A stretch of 50,414 nucleotides of DNA from JAVDCA01 sp035293985. GTDB lineage: Bacteria > Pseudomonadota > Alphaproteobacteria > Rhizobiales > Xanthobacteraceae. Numbering within the stretch: the first letter of the stretch is position 1; every line of letters starts with the position of its first letter. The notes under the pieces were generated by a model. It had not been told where the DNA came from and searched no databases. It saw only the letters and a list, made by a program, of their open reading frames with translations. Below are positions 19,211-30,302 of this stretch, in pieces. The position numbers and the translations under genes are program-made. The stretch is from the NCBI GenBank assembly GCA_035293985.1, contig DATGLS010000001.1:1-50414 (forward strand). Direction: 5' to 3'.

Positions 19211-19927
19211 TCAGCCGCCGACGATGGTCGATCTGCCCTGTCCGCGCAGCACGGCTTCGATCGCGCCGCGCACGGCGATCGAGAACACGATGATAGGTAT
19301 ACGGTTTTCGCGGGCAAGCGCAAAGGCGGTGGCGTCCATGACCTTGAGGTCGCGCCGGATCGCCTCCTCGTGGGAGAGCCGCTCGAACCGGGTCGCCTGC
19401 TTGTCCTTTTTCGGGTCGGCGCTGTAGACGCCGTCGACGTTCGTCGCCTTGAGCACCGCTTGCGCGCCGATCTCGGCGGCGCGCAGGACCGCGGTGGTGT
19501 CGGTGGTGAAGAACGGGTTGCCGGTGCCGCCGGCGAAGATCACGACCGTGCCGTCGTCGAGATGGCGCAGCGCGCGCTGGCGCTCGAAGGTCTCGCACAC
19601 CTGCGGCATCGCGAGCGCCGACATGGTGCGGGCGGGCGCGCCGGCACGCTCCAGCGCGGCCTCGAGCACCAGCGCGTTCATCACGGTCGCCAGCATCCCC
19701 ATGGCGTCGCCGGTCGGCCGCGACACGCCGTTTTGCGAGATCTCGACGCCGCGCAGGATGTTGCCGCCGCCGACCACGACGCCGAACGTCACACCGAGCG
19801 CGCGCGCCGCGACCAGGTCGGCGGCATAGCGGTCGATGGTCGGCTGGTCGACCCCGAACGGCTCCTCGCCGCTCAGGGCCTCGCCCGAGAGCTTGAGCAC
19901 GACACGGCGGTAGGTCGGCTCAGACAT
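19211..19927 (-). CDS. pyrH: UMP kinase
   Basis: A 238-residue amino-acid-kinase-fold enzyme phosphorylating UMP to UDP. KLSGEAL and VVVGGGNILRG form the phosphate-binding region, and AGGTGNPFFTTDTTA the UMP/ATP region. It lies between tsf and frr, the conserved rpsB-tsf-pyrH-frr order. Length matches the family. Confidence 0.96.
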   Translation of the reverse strand: MSEPTYRRVVLKLSGEALSGEEPFGVDQPTIDRYAADLVAARALGVTFGVVVGGGNILRGVEISQNGVSRPTGDAMGMLATVMNALVLEAALERAGAPARTMSALAMPQVCETFERQRALRHLDDGTVVIFAGGTGNPFFTTDTTAVLRAAEIGAQAVLKATNVDGVYSADPKKDKQATRFERLSHEEAIRRDLKVMDATAFALARENRIPIIVFSIAVRGAIEAVLRGQGRSTIVGG

Positions 19928-19944
19928 GGGTCAGCGCGCCGCGA

Positions 19945-20835
19945 TCAGGCGTTCTCGTCCTGCTTCTCGACGCCCTCGCCCACGGCAAAGCGCACGAAGC
20001 CCGTGACCTTGATCGGCCCGCCAACCTTGCCTTCGGCTTCTTTCAGTGCCTGCGCGACCGTCTTCTTGTCGTCGTGGATATACGGCTGCTCGAGGAGGGT
20101 GACCTCCTTGTAGAAGGTCTTGAGCCCCGACTCGACGATCTTGGCGATGACGTTCTCGGGCTTGCCCTGCTGACGAAACTTGTCGGCGAGCACACCCCGC
20201 TCGCGCTCGACGACCGCCGGATCGAGCCCGGACGGCTCGACCGCCTGCGGATTCGACGCCGCGATATGCATGGCGACGAGGCGCCCGAATGGCACGAGCT
20301 CGTCGGCCTTGCCGCTGCTCTCGAGCCCGACGATCACGCCGATCTTGCCGAGCCCGTCGGTGACCGAGTTGTGCACGTAGCTGCCGATCGCGCCCCGGCC
20401 GACGCTCAAGCCGGCGGCGCGGCGCAGTGTCATGTTCTCGCCGATGGTCGCAACCGCCTCGGCGAGCGCGTGCTCGACCGTGACGCTGCCGGCCTTCGCG
20501 GCCTTGATCTTGTCGACGTCGGGGCCGACGTCGAGCGCGACCTGCGCGACCATCTGCACGAGGCCCTGGAACATGTCGTTACGCGCGACGAAATCGGTCT
20601 CGGAATTGACCTCGATCACGACGCCCTTGGTGCCCGCGACCTTGACGGCGATCAGGCCTTCGGCAGCGACGCGCCCGGCCTTCTTCGCTGCCTTGGCGAG
20701 GCCCTTCTTGCGCAGCCAGTCGACCGCGGCCTCCATGTCGCCCGCGGTCTCGCCCAGCGCCGCCTTGCAGTCCATCATGCCGGCGCCGGTCTTCTCGCGC
20801 AGGTCCTTGACCATCGATGCGCTGATGTTCGCCAT
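19945..20835 (-). CDS. tsf: translation elongation factor Ts
   Basis: A 296-residue guanine nucleotide exchange factor for EF-Tu. The start MANISASMVKDLREKTGAGM at 20835 is standard; an in-frame ATG six codons upstream is rejected because families begin at MA. The TDFVARN motif that contacts EF-Tu is present in VNSETDFVARNDMFQ. The C-terminal coiled-coil and dimerisation region is intact. It is followed by pyrH after 17 bases and preceded by rpsB after 83 bases with a hairpin between. Confidence 0.96.
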   Translation of the reverse strand: MANISASMVKDLREKTGAGMMDCKAALGETAGDMEAAVDWLRKKGLAKAAKKAGRVAAEGLIAVKVAGTKGVVIEVNSETDFVARNDMFQGLVQMVAQVALDVGPDVDKIKAAKAGSVTVEHALAEAVATIGENMTLRRAAGLSVGRGAIGSYVHNSVTDGLGKIGVIVGLESSGKADELVPFGRLVAMHIAASNPQAVEPSGLDPAVVERERGVLADKFRQQGKPENVIAKIVESGLKTFYKEVTLLEQPYIHDDKKTVAQALKEAEGKVGGPIKVTGFVRFAVGEGVEKQDENA

Positions 20836-20871
20836 CGTCGTTCGTCCTTGCAAAACTTAGAAAGCACTTGC

Positions 20872-20890
20872 GGCCGGCGCGCCGCCGGCC
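20872..20890 (-). terminator. hairpin between rpsB and tsf, possible attenuator
   Basis: GGCCGGC and GCCGGCC pair over a 5-base loop. On the minus strand the next bases include TGCTTTCTAAGTTTT, which is only moderately T-rich. It may partly terminate rpsB transcription before tsf. Confidence 0.4.
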
Positions 20891-20918
20891 GAATCACCCG
20901 GCTGCAACGATATGCCGC

Positions 20919-21923
20919 TTACTCGGCTTCCGCCTCGGCGCCGAGCTTCTTCGCCTGCGCGATCCAGCCGTCGACGCGGGCGGGCAATCCCATCTCCTCG
21001 CCGACATTGTGCGCCGCCTCGGGACCGAGGGCGGCGATCTGCCAATAGTGGAAGATGCCGATGTCGTTGAGCTTCTTCTCGATCGCGGGCGAGAGGCCGG
21101 GCAGCTTGGTGAGGTCGTCGGCGACCCCGCGCGGGCCCGACAGCGCCTCGAAACCGAGCGACTTCTCGGGCGGGGGCAGCTCCTCGACCACCGGCTCGGC
21201 GGCCGCGCCGACGTCGACGCCCATCTCGCCCTGGGCGCGGCCGATGCCGTCGATCGCCGCCTTGGAGATGAGGTCGCAGTAGAGCGTGATGGCGCGTCCC
21301 GCGTCATCGTTGCCGGGCACGACGTACGTGATGCCGTCGGGATTGCAGTTGGTGTCGACCACGGCGGCGACCGGGATGTTGAGCCGGCGCGCTTCCTTGA
21401 TCGCGATGTCCTCCTTGTTGGTGTCGATCACGAACAGGAGGTCGGGCAGCCCGCCCATGTCCTTGATGCCGCCGAGCGCGCGGTTGAGCTTGTCGCGCTC
21501 GCGGGTGAGCGTCAGGCGCTCCTTCTTGGTGTAGCCCTGCGCCTCGCCACCGGCGAGCATCTCGTCGAGCTTGCGCAGGCGCTTGATCGACTCCGAGATG
21601 GTCTTCCAGTTGGTCAGCGTGCCGCCGAGCCAGCGCGAGTTGACGAAGTACTGCGCCGACTTCTTCGCCGCTTCGGCGACCGCGTCCTGCGCCTGCCGCT
21701 TGGTGCCGACGAAGAGAATGCGGCCGCCCTTGGCCACCGTGTCGCTCACCGCCTCGAGCGCACGATGCAGCATCGGCACCGTCTGGGCGAGGTCGATGAT
21801 GTGGATGTTGTTGCGGGTGCCGAAGATGTAGTTGCCCATCTTCGGGTTCCAGCGGTGGCTTTGATGGCCGAAATGCACGCCAGCTTCGAGCAGCTGGCGC
21901 ATCGAATAGTCGGGTAGCGCCAT
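20919..21923 (-). CDS. rpsB: 30S ribosomal protein S2 with C-terminal helix-hairpin-helix-like extension
   Basis: A 334-residue protein. Residues 1 to about 228 are normal S2 (LLEAGVHFGHQSHRWNPKMG, FVNSRWLGGTLTNWKTI, VDTNCNPDGITYVVPGNDDA). The remaining ~105 residues are an addition: an acidic/proline linker (AAAEPVVEELPPPEKS), then LTKLPGLSPAIEKKLNDIGI-FHYWQIAAL and an ending of the form GLPARVDGWIAQAKKL. That last part resembles the helix-hairpin-helix-like tail found on some other rhizobial proteins such as NuoE and L21. E. coli S2 is about 240 residues. The start at 21923 has GGAGAA 8 bases upstream. First gene of rpsB-tsf-pyrH-frr. Confidence 0.95.
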   Translation of the reverse strand: MALPDYSMRQLLEAGVHFGHQSHRWNPKMGNYIFGTRNNIHIIDLAQTVPMLHRALEAVSDTVAKGGRILFVGTKRQAQDAVAEAAKKSAQYFVNSRWLGGTLTNWKTISESIKRLRKLDEMLAGGEAQGYTKKERLTLTRERDKLNRALGGIKDMGGLPDLLFVIDTNKEDIAIKEARRLNIPVAAVVDTNCNPDGITYVVPGNDDAGRAITLYCDLISKAAIDGIGRAQGEMGVDVGAAAEPVVEELPPPEKSLGFEALSGPRGVADDLTKLPGLSPAIEKKLNDIGIFHYWQIAALGPEAAHNVGEEMGLPARVDGWIAQAKKLGAEAEAE

Positions 21924-22032
21924 TTTCGAGTTCTCCGGTTGGTCCTCCGCGGATTTGTGAGCGTTAGCAACGCCTTGCGGCCGGCTGACGCCACCGGACG
22001 GCTTTTTCCGAGCCAGAATCCGCGTGTGAGAT
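21924..22032 (-). promoter_or_regulatory. structured rpsB leader
   Basis: The ~110-base 5' leader of rpsB is closed by a perfect 7-base inverted repeat (21949-21955 with 22017-22023; GCGGATT and AATCCGC) enclosing further stem-forming GC-rich sequence. It ends just before the Shine-Dalgarno sequence, a layout suited to feedback by S2. No match to a named leader family was established. Confidence 0.45.
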
Positions 22033-22038
22033 GGCGGC

Positions 22039-22067
22039 TATATAGCGGCCGGGGCGATCGGATGCAA
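22039..22067 (-). promoter_or_regulatory. rpsB promoter
   Basis: Minus strand TTGCAT (22062-22067), 17-base spacer, TATATA (22039-22044). Spacing is ideal, and the site lies about 115-145 bases upstream of the rpsB start, in the only gap before the operon. Confidence 0.6.
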
Positions 22068-22080
22068 CTTGACGCCACTC

Positions 22081-22174
22081 GTAGCCCGGATGGAGGCGCG
22101 CAGCGCCGTGATCCAGGGTCCGCCCGCAGAAACCGCGAGGCTTTCCCGAATTCCGCTTGCGCTTCATGCGGGAT
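22081..22174. repeat. REP-type palindrome pair 3' of the FAD monooxygenase
   Basis: GTAGCCCGGATGGAGGCGCG with the following CAGCGCCGTGATCC (22081-22118) is one REP unit. A diverged inverted partner, CCCGAATTCCGCTTGCGCTT then CATGCGGG, lies at 22145-22172. The pair ends about 12 bases from the stop codon of the flanking minus-strand gene. Same family as 25951, 26597 and the 37699-37876 cluster. Confidence 0.65.
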
Positions 22175-22184
22175 GCCAAATCCC

Positions 22185-23411
22185 TCATGTCACCGAGGCG
22201 GCTGTCTCCAGGCTGTCGAGCAGGGCGGCGCGGCGCATGTAGGCCTTCGAGGCGACCGGGTCGTCGGCGATGCGGCGCAACTCGGTGAACTTGGCGGCGC
22301 GCGCGGCCGGGTCGCGCTCCTCCATCAGCTTCTTGTTGGCGATGGTCTGCGCCTGCACGTACTCGACCGCGGCGTGGCGACGCTGGCGGCTGTAGAGATC
22401 GAGCAATTCCTCCCCGCCCTCGCGGTGGATCACGCGGGCGAGCTTGCCGGCGAGGTTGATGCCGTCATGGATGCCGCCGTTCATGCCCATGCCGCCGATC
22501 GGATTGTTGACGTGCGCGCTGTCGCCCGCGAGCAGCACGCGTCCCTTGCGGAAGGTCGCGGCGACGCGCTGGCTCACCGGATAGACGTTGACGTACTCGA
22601 CGTCGTAGCGCCCCGCTTTGGGAAAGAATTTCTGCAGCCGCGCCTCGAGGCGTTCGGGCGAGAGCGCGACCTCGTCGGATTCGTCGTTCGGCACCGGAAA
22701 GATCGCCCGCCACAAGCCGGGTGGCCGCTTGCCGCGCACCTTGAACAGGTTGCACCACTCGTCCGGGTCCGAGAAGTAGTTGCGCAGCACGAGATCGCGA
22801 TTGACGGTGCCGAAATCGAAGCTCGTCGCGATCTTGATGAAGCGCTCCGGATACGTGAAGCCCTCGAACTCGATGCCGGCGAGCTTGCGGATGGTGCTGC
22901 GGCCGCCGTCGCACCCGACGACGTAAGCGGCCGCGAGCCGCCCCTCGCCGCCGGGCGACGTGTAGGCGATCTCGACGCCGTCGGCCGTCTCCTTGAGCCC
23001 GGTGACGCCGTGCGAGAAGCGCACGTCGAAATCGCCCGCATTGGCGTACTCGGCCGCGATCGAGGCGGTGAGCTTGTATTGTTCGTATTGCAGGACGTAG
23101 GGAAACTTGAACTCGTCGCGCATGCGGTCGAGATCGAACTCGGCGATCACGGCGCGATTGACGCGATCGTGGAACCGGTAGGTGGTCGATACCATCCCGA
23201 GCGGCAGGATCTTCTCGGTCACGCCGAGCGCGTCGAGCATCTCCAGCGTCGGCGGATGGATGGTCGCAGCGCGCTGGTCCTCGACCGGGGCCGGCTCCTG
23301 CTCGAACACCGTGACGGGCACGCCGGCCCGGTTGAGCGCGAGCGCGCACACCATGCCGACCGGGCCGGCGCCGACGATGATGACACGCTCTTTCTCGTCC
23401 TCTTTCGACAT
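22185..23411 (-). CDS. FAD-dependent aromatic-ring monooxygenase
   Basis: A 408-residue group A flavoprotein hydroxylase. The FAD-binding VIIVGAGPVGMVCALALNRAG starts at residue 10 (written here in part: GAGPVGM), the DG motif is CDGGRSTIRK, and the GD motif is GRVLLAGDSAHVNNPIGGMG. It is of the MhpA/PheA/TfdB type, which uses NAD(P)H and oxygen to hydroxylate phenolic rings; the substrate cannot be told. It ends just before a REP pair and follows the VOC gene by 168 bases on the same strand, so the two may be one catabolic unit. The substrate-binding C-terminal thioredoxin-like domain of the larger phenol hydroxylases is absent. Confidence 0.85.
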   Translation of the reverse strand: MSKEDEKERVIIVGAGPVGMVCALALNRAGVPVTVFEQEPAPVEDQRAATIHPPTLEMLDALGVTEKILPLGMVSTTYRFHDRVNRAVIAEFDLDRMRDEFKFPYVLQYEQYKLTASIAAEYANAGDFDVRFSHGVTGLKETADGVEIAYTSPGGEGRLAAAYVVGCDGGRSTIRKLAGIEFEGFTYPERFIKIATSFDFGTVNRDLVLRNYFSDPDEWCNLFKVRGKRPPGLWRAIFPVPNDESDEVALSPERLEARLQKFFPKAGRYDVEYVNVYPVSQRVAATFRKGRVLLAGDSAHVNNPIGGMGMNGGIHDGINLAGKLARVIHREGGEELLDLYSRQRRHAAVEYVQAQTIANKKLMEERDPAARAAKFTELRRIADDPVASKAYMRRAALLDSLETAASVT

Positions 23412-23579
23412 CTCGCTTCCGGCTGCCTTCCCTACTCTACGGCTTCATCCTTGCACTCATGGAGCAGCCTGCAATGGGCCGTGCAGGATGCGCACCCCAT
23501 TGAAATCGCTGCTGTTATCCTGGTTAGGTGATGTTGCCACGTTGTCGAAATTGGCACGGTATTTTGACACCATCAAATC

Positions 23580-23999
23580 TCATGCCGCCTTCGGCGACGG
23601 CGTGACGTCTTTCACGGCGCCCTTCCAGCCGCTTTCGGTCACGTCGAACACGATGCCCTCCGGGGTCTTGTATTTGACCTCGTAATAGACGTTCGGGTTG
23701 GTCTCCTTGCGGCCCGTGACGTAGCTGCCGCCGGCGGCGGTGATCGATTTGTCGGCCTGCTCGACGCTGTCGACCCACATGCCGAAATGGATGAGCCCGG
23801 TGACGCCCTTCTGACCCTCGAAGCCGGCGATCGGCTCGTCGCCGAAATTGAGCAGCGCCACGTTCATGATGCCGTCGGTCATGTAGACGCCGCGCTGCGC
23901 ATTGCCGGCGCGGGTCATGCCGAACGCCTGCTCGAAGAACTTTGCGGTCGCTTCCGGATCGCGGACCGAGATCGCGATGTGGCGCAGCTTGTTGGCCAT
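23580..23999 (-). CDS. VOC family protein (glyoxalase/dioxygenase superfamily)
   Basis: A 139-residue single-domain vicinal-oxygen-chelate protein. Start MANKLRHIAISVRDPEATAK at 23999 has AAGGAG 9 bases upstream; the longer frame to 24578 is rejected. Candidate metal ligands are His7 (RHIAI), the His in LIHFGMWV and the Glu in the late PEGIVFDVTES segment. Function could be isomerase, hydrolase or ring-opening related; only the family can be called. It is divergent from an unknown secreted protein and pobA, with a palindromic operator between. Confidence 0.8.
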   Translation of the reverse strand: MANKLRHIAISVRDPEATAKFFEQAFGMTRAGNAQRGVYMTDGIMNVALLNFGDEPIAGFEGQKGVTGLIHFGMWVDSVEQADKSITAAGGSYVTGRKETNPNVYYEVKYKTPEGIVFDVTESGWKGAVKDVTPSPKAA

Positions 24000-24039
24000 G
24001 GCGGGGCTCCTTGGGTTGGGGCTGCTATATGAACCCCGG

Positions 24040-24055
24040 TTGACCAGATGGTCAA
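24040..24055. promoter_or_regulatory. 16-base palindromic operator in divergent promoter region
   Basis: TTGACCAGATGGTCAA: 7-base arms TTGACCA and TGGTCAA around two bases. It lies between the divergent VOC and secreted-protein/pobA genes. On the minus strand it overlaps a TTGACC -35 with CATATA 18 bases further on, so a bound TetR-type (or similar dimeric) repressor would block the VOC promoter. No regulator gene is nearby. Confidence 0.6.
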
Positions 24056-24125
24056 TCGCGCCGGCGCAGGCTGGCACTGCGCCCGACGCCGACGTATCGT
24101 GCGGCAACCTCCCAGGGGAGTGGTC

Positions 24126-24764
24126 ATGTCCGCTGGCGCAATCGGCCGAATTGTCGCGGTCTCTCTCTTGGCGACCGCATCGGTGCCGTGGCTCCGGCCG
24201 GCGCTCGCCGAGCCGCTGATGATCATCGATACGAAGGCGCCCGACCTCAATTGTCTGTTCAATCAGGCCTGCAAGATCACCGTGACGGACAGCGTCGGCG
24301 CCATTCCGATCGCCGGCCTCTCGGGGCGCGCAATTTTGCAGTCGCGCACCTTCTACGGCATCGCTGGCACGCCGGCGGCCGGGCTCACCGGCTACCTGTT
24401 TCGCATCGATCTCACACGGGCGATGGCCGGCCCCGCCAAAGCCTGTGTGACACGACTTACGCTCGACCACGCTGCGCTCAGCAAGCTCGCCTATCCGGGC
24501 GGGGCCGGTCCCGGCGAAGTCTTCGTCGTCACCGCCGGCGGGATCGGCACCGTCGGCCTCGTGTCGGCGGATCGACATGAACGCGCCGTGACCTTCACGT
24601 TCATGGCGCCGGTATGTCCCGGCGCCGCAGGCGCCGCCGGCGCGACCAGCTGTTTTTTCGGATTTGCCGCCGCCAGCGCGCCGCAGCCGGTCACCGCGCG
24701 GATCGAGCTCGACAATGGCCAGACGCTCGACGTCGCGGCGCGCGCGCCGGCGGCAGCGCCATGA
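24126..24764 (+). CDS. secreted protein of unknown function
   Basis: A 212-residue protein with an N-terminal signal peptide (hydrophobic run IVAVSLLATASVPW, likely cleavage after ALA near residue 29). The start at 24126 has GGGGAG 9 bases upstream. The mature part holds six cysteines, two of them in LNCLFNQACKITV, and looks beta-rich (PIAGLSGRAILQSRTFYGIA). I do not recognise the family. Its stop overlaps the pobA start as ATGA, so it should be translated together with a cytoplasmic hydroxylase, an odd pairing. A periplasmic aromatic-sensing or uptake role is only a guess from context. Confidence 0.7.
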   Translation: MSAGAIGRIVAVSLLATASVPWLRPALAEPLMIIDTKAPDLNCLFNQACKITVTDSVGAIPIAGLSGRAILQSRTFYGIAGTPAAGLTGYLFRIDLTRAMAGPAKACVTRLTLDHAALSKLAYPGGAGPGEVFVVTAGGIGTVGLVSADRHERAVTFTFMAPVCPGAAGAAGATSCFFGFAAASAPQPVTARIELDNGQTLDVAARAPAAAP

Positions 24765-25954
24765 GCGGCAGCCACACCCGCACGCAGGTTGCCATCATCG
24801 GCGCCGGACCGGCCGGGCTCTTCCTCTCGCACCTGCTCTACCGCGAGGGCATCGACTGCGTGGTGCTGGAGGCGAGGAGCCGCGCCTATATCGAGGGTCG
24901 CGTGCGCGCCGGCGTGCTCGAGCAAGGCACCGTCGACACCATGCGCGAGCTCGGCCTCGATGGGCGGCTGCGGCGCGAATGCATGGTCGATGACGCGCTC
25001 GACATCCGCTTCGCCGACGGGCTGATCCATCTCGACCTGCCGGGGCTCTCCGGCGGCAAGTGCGCGACCATCTATGGCCAGCAGGAGGTCGTTAAGGACC
25101 TGGTCGCGGCGCGGCTCGCTGATGGCGCGCCATTGTTATTCGAAACCGAAGTGATCGGGCTCGACGGCATCGAGGGCGCGACGCCGAGCGTGCGCTATCG
25201 TCACAACGGCGCCGAGACGACGCTCGCCTGCGACGTGATCGCGGGCTGCGACGGTTTTCACGGCATCTGCCGGGAGGCGATGCCGGCGGACAAGCTCACC
25301 ACCTACGACCGGATCTTCCCGTTCGGCTGGCTCGGGATTCTGTCCGAGTCCCCGCCGATCCGCGAGATGACCTACATCAATCACGCGCGCGGCTTCGGCC
25401 TGTGCAGCCGGCGCTCGCCGCGCGTCTCGCGCCACTATCTGCAGGTGGCCGTCGACGAGAACCCCGAGGCCTGGCCGGATGCGCGGTTCTGGGACGAGCT
25501 GCGGCTGCGGCTCGGCGCTGGCGGCGACGAGCTCGTCACCGGCCGCATCTTCCAGAAGGGCGTCACCCCGGTGCGCTCCTTCGTCGCCGCGCCGATGCGG
25601 CACGGCCGGCTCTTTCTCGCCGGCGACGCCGCCCACATCGTGCCGCCGACCGGAGCGAAGGGCCTCAACCTCGCGGTTGCCGACGTGCGCGTGCTCGCCC
25701 GCGCGCTCGCCGAGTTCTTCCACACCGGCAAAAGCGACCGGCTCGACCGCTATTCCGACACGTGTCTTCGCCGGGTGTGGAAGACCGTGCGCTACTCGAC
25801 CTACATGACCAACCTGCTGCATCGGTTCGAGACGGCGACGCCGTTCGAGCGGCAGCTGCAGCAGGCCGAGCTCGCCTATGTGGCGGGCTCGCGCACCGGC
25901 CAGGCGATGGTCGCGGAGAACTACGTCGGGCTGCCGTTCGAGGACGATCCGTAG
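24761..25954 (+). CDS. pobA: 4-hydroxybenzoate 3-monooxygenase
   Basis: A 397-residue FAD enzyme that hydroxylates 4-hydroxybenzoate to protocatechuate using NADPH and oxygen. The start at 24761 overlaps the upstream stop as ATGA; the longer open frame from 24614 is rejected. Motifs: VAIIGAGPAGLFLSHLLYRE (FAD, residues 10-29), EGRVRAGVLEQGTVD (specific for PobA), CDGFHGICR (DG motif), SRHYLQV (substrate and carboxylate binding) and GRLFLAGDAAHIVPPTGAKG (GD motif). Length is that of the family (about 390). Its stop codon TAG lies within a REP repeat. Neither a pobR regulator nor the protocatechuate pathway is present in the window. Confidence 0.94.
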   Translation: MSGSHTRTQVAIIGAGPAGLFLSHLLYREGIDCVVLEARSRAYIEGRVRAGVLEQGTVDTMRELGLDGRLRRECMVDDALDIRFADGLIHLDLPGLSGGKCATIYGQQEVVKDLVAARLADGAPLLFETEVIGLDGIEGATPSVRYRHNGAETTLACDVIAGCDGFHGICREAMPADKLTTYDRIFPFGWLGILSESPPIREMTYINHARGFGLCSRRSPRVSRHYLQVAVDENPEAWPDARFWDELRLRLGAGGDELVTGRIFQKGVTPVRSFVAAPMRHGRLFLAGDAAHIVPPTGAKGLNLAVADVRVLARALAEFFHTGKSDRLDRYSDTCLRRVWKTVRYSTYMTNLLHRFETATPFERQLQQAELAYVAGSRTGQAMVAENYVGLPFEDDP

Positions 25955-25988
25955 CCCGGATGGAGGCGCGCAGCGCCGTAATCCGGGG
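25951..25988 (+). repeat. REP unit overlapping the pobA stop codon
   Basis: Starts GTAGCCCGGATGGAGGCGCG and ends CGCCGTAATCCGGGG. The TAG stop of pobA is bases 2-4 of the repeat. It forms a hairpin around CCGGAT/ATCCGG. It is the right-hand partner of the inverted REP at 26597, with the RAYT remnant between. Confidence 0.75.
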
Positions 25989-26071
25989 ACAGCGTCGCGC
26001 CATGGCACCTCACTCGACGCATCGCTTACGAGGGCTCGCCGAAGCGCCCTACGGCTCCGCTCGGGACCACC

Positions 26072-26564
26072 CCCGCCCCAGTCGCCACGCACGACCCCGC
26101 TTCGGACGTACTTATGGAAAGACGAATACCGTCAATCGCTCACCCGCGACACCAAGCCATGTTTGACCGGATTGAAATGGATATAGTCCACATGGCGGGC
26201 GAAGTCGGTCTCATCTCGCACGGTGTGCTCCCAAAACCGCCGCTGCCATAACGCGCTATTCCCCGCGCCGATCGCGACTGATCGCCTCCTCCGAGCGCGC
26301 GACCTCCCGCGTGAACCGGCCCTTGATGCTACGCGCAGCGCCCCGAAAACTCCGCGTCGTCGGCCGGCAAGGTCATGATCGCGCGGAGGTGTTCGGGCAG
26401 CACGACAATTGCCTCAACCGCGAAGGGGCGCTCGCGCCGCACAGCCAGAAACACTTCGCGCAGTGCCGTGGCGTGATCGACAAGCGTCGATGCGTGCCGA
26501 TCGGCGAGCGCTACCGTGAAGAAAAAGGTGCCGCCTTGGCCAAGTTGCGTCGGTAGTGCACCAT
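26072..26564 (-). pseudogene. REP-associated tyrosine transposase (RAYT, Y1/IS200-like), decayed
   Basis: Reading the minus strand from ATG at 26564 across frames gives MVHYRRNLAK, then (frame change) GGTFFFTVALADRHASTLVD, RRERPFAVEAIVVLPEHL, (frame change) SIKGRFTREVARSEEAISRD, (frame change) ALWQRRFWEHTVRDETDFAR, HVDYIHFNPVKHGLV, and, after a last stop, YSSFHKYVRSGVVRGDWGG. This is the full RAYT order. The catalytic Tyr is in HVDYIHFNPVKH. The HUH motif, usually HLH, reads HLR, so a metal ligand is lost as well as the frame. The gene is flanked by inverted REP units at 25951-25988 and 26597-26629, its expected substrates. It explains the otherwise empty 690-base gap between pobA and dnaE. 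Confidence 0.88.
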
Positions 26565-26596
26565 GCCCGCACCAACATCGTCCGTGGCAAGCGCTG

Positions 26597-26629
26597 TCCC
26601 CGCATCGCGCTTCGCTCCATGCGGGCTAC
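26597..26629 (-). repeat. REP unit, inverted, 3' of dnaE
   Basis: TCCCCGCATCGCGCTTCGCT, then CCATGCGGGCTAC: the inverted form of the GTAGCCCGGATGGAG unit. It ends 15 bases from the dnaE stop codon and borders the RAYT remnant. Confidence 0.72.
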
Positions 26630-26644
26630 AAGGTTTGCGATGCC

Positions 26645-30130
<3,486 letters not shown>

Positions 30131-30302
30131 GAATGACCTCTGCGCGGAGCCTGGAGGCGAATCCCTCGCGACCGACAGTGAGCGCGCGCCCTGCCCGCTG
30201 TCTACCGCGGCGCGCACCCGCAGGCGCGCGCTGCACAGCTTGCCCACATGCGGCGCTGCCCTCCCCGGCAGAACCGCTGGGGACTCGAAAACTACAAAAC
30301 AC

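Noticed and set aside
17436..19427. 663-residue open frame antisense to cdsA, uppS and frr
   Set aside because: Crosses three real genes and their gaps; low-complexity translation.
23412..23579. CCTGCA/TGCAGG inverted repeat as a regulator site
   Set aside because: Only 6-base arms at about 23470-23489 inside a plain gap; too short to claim.
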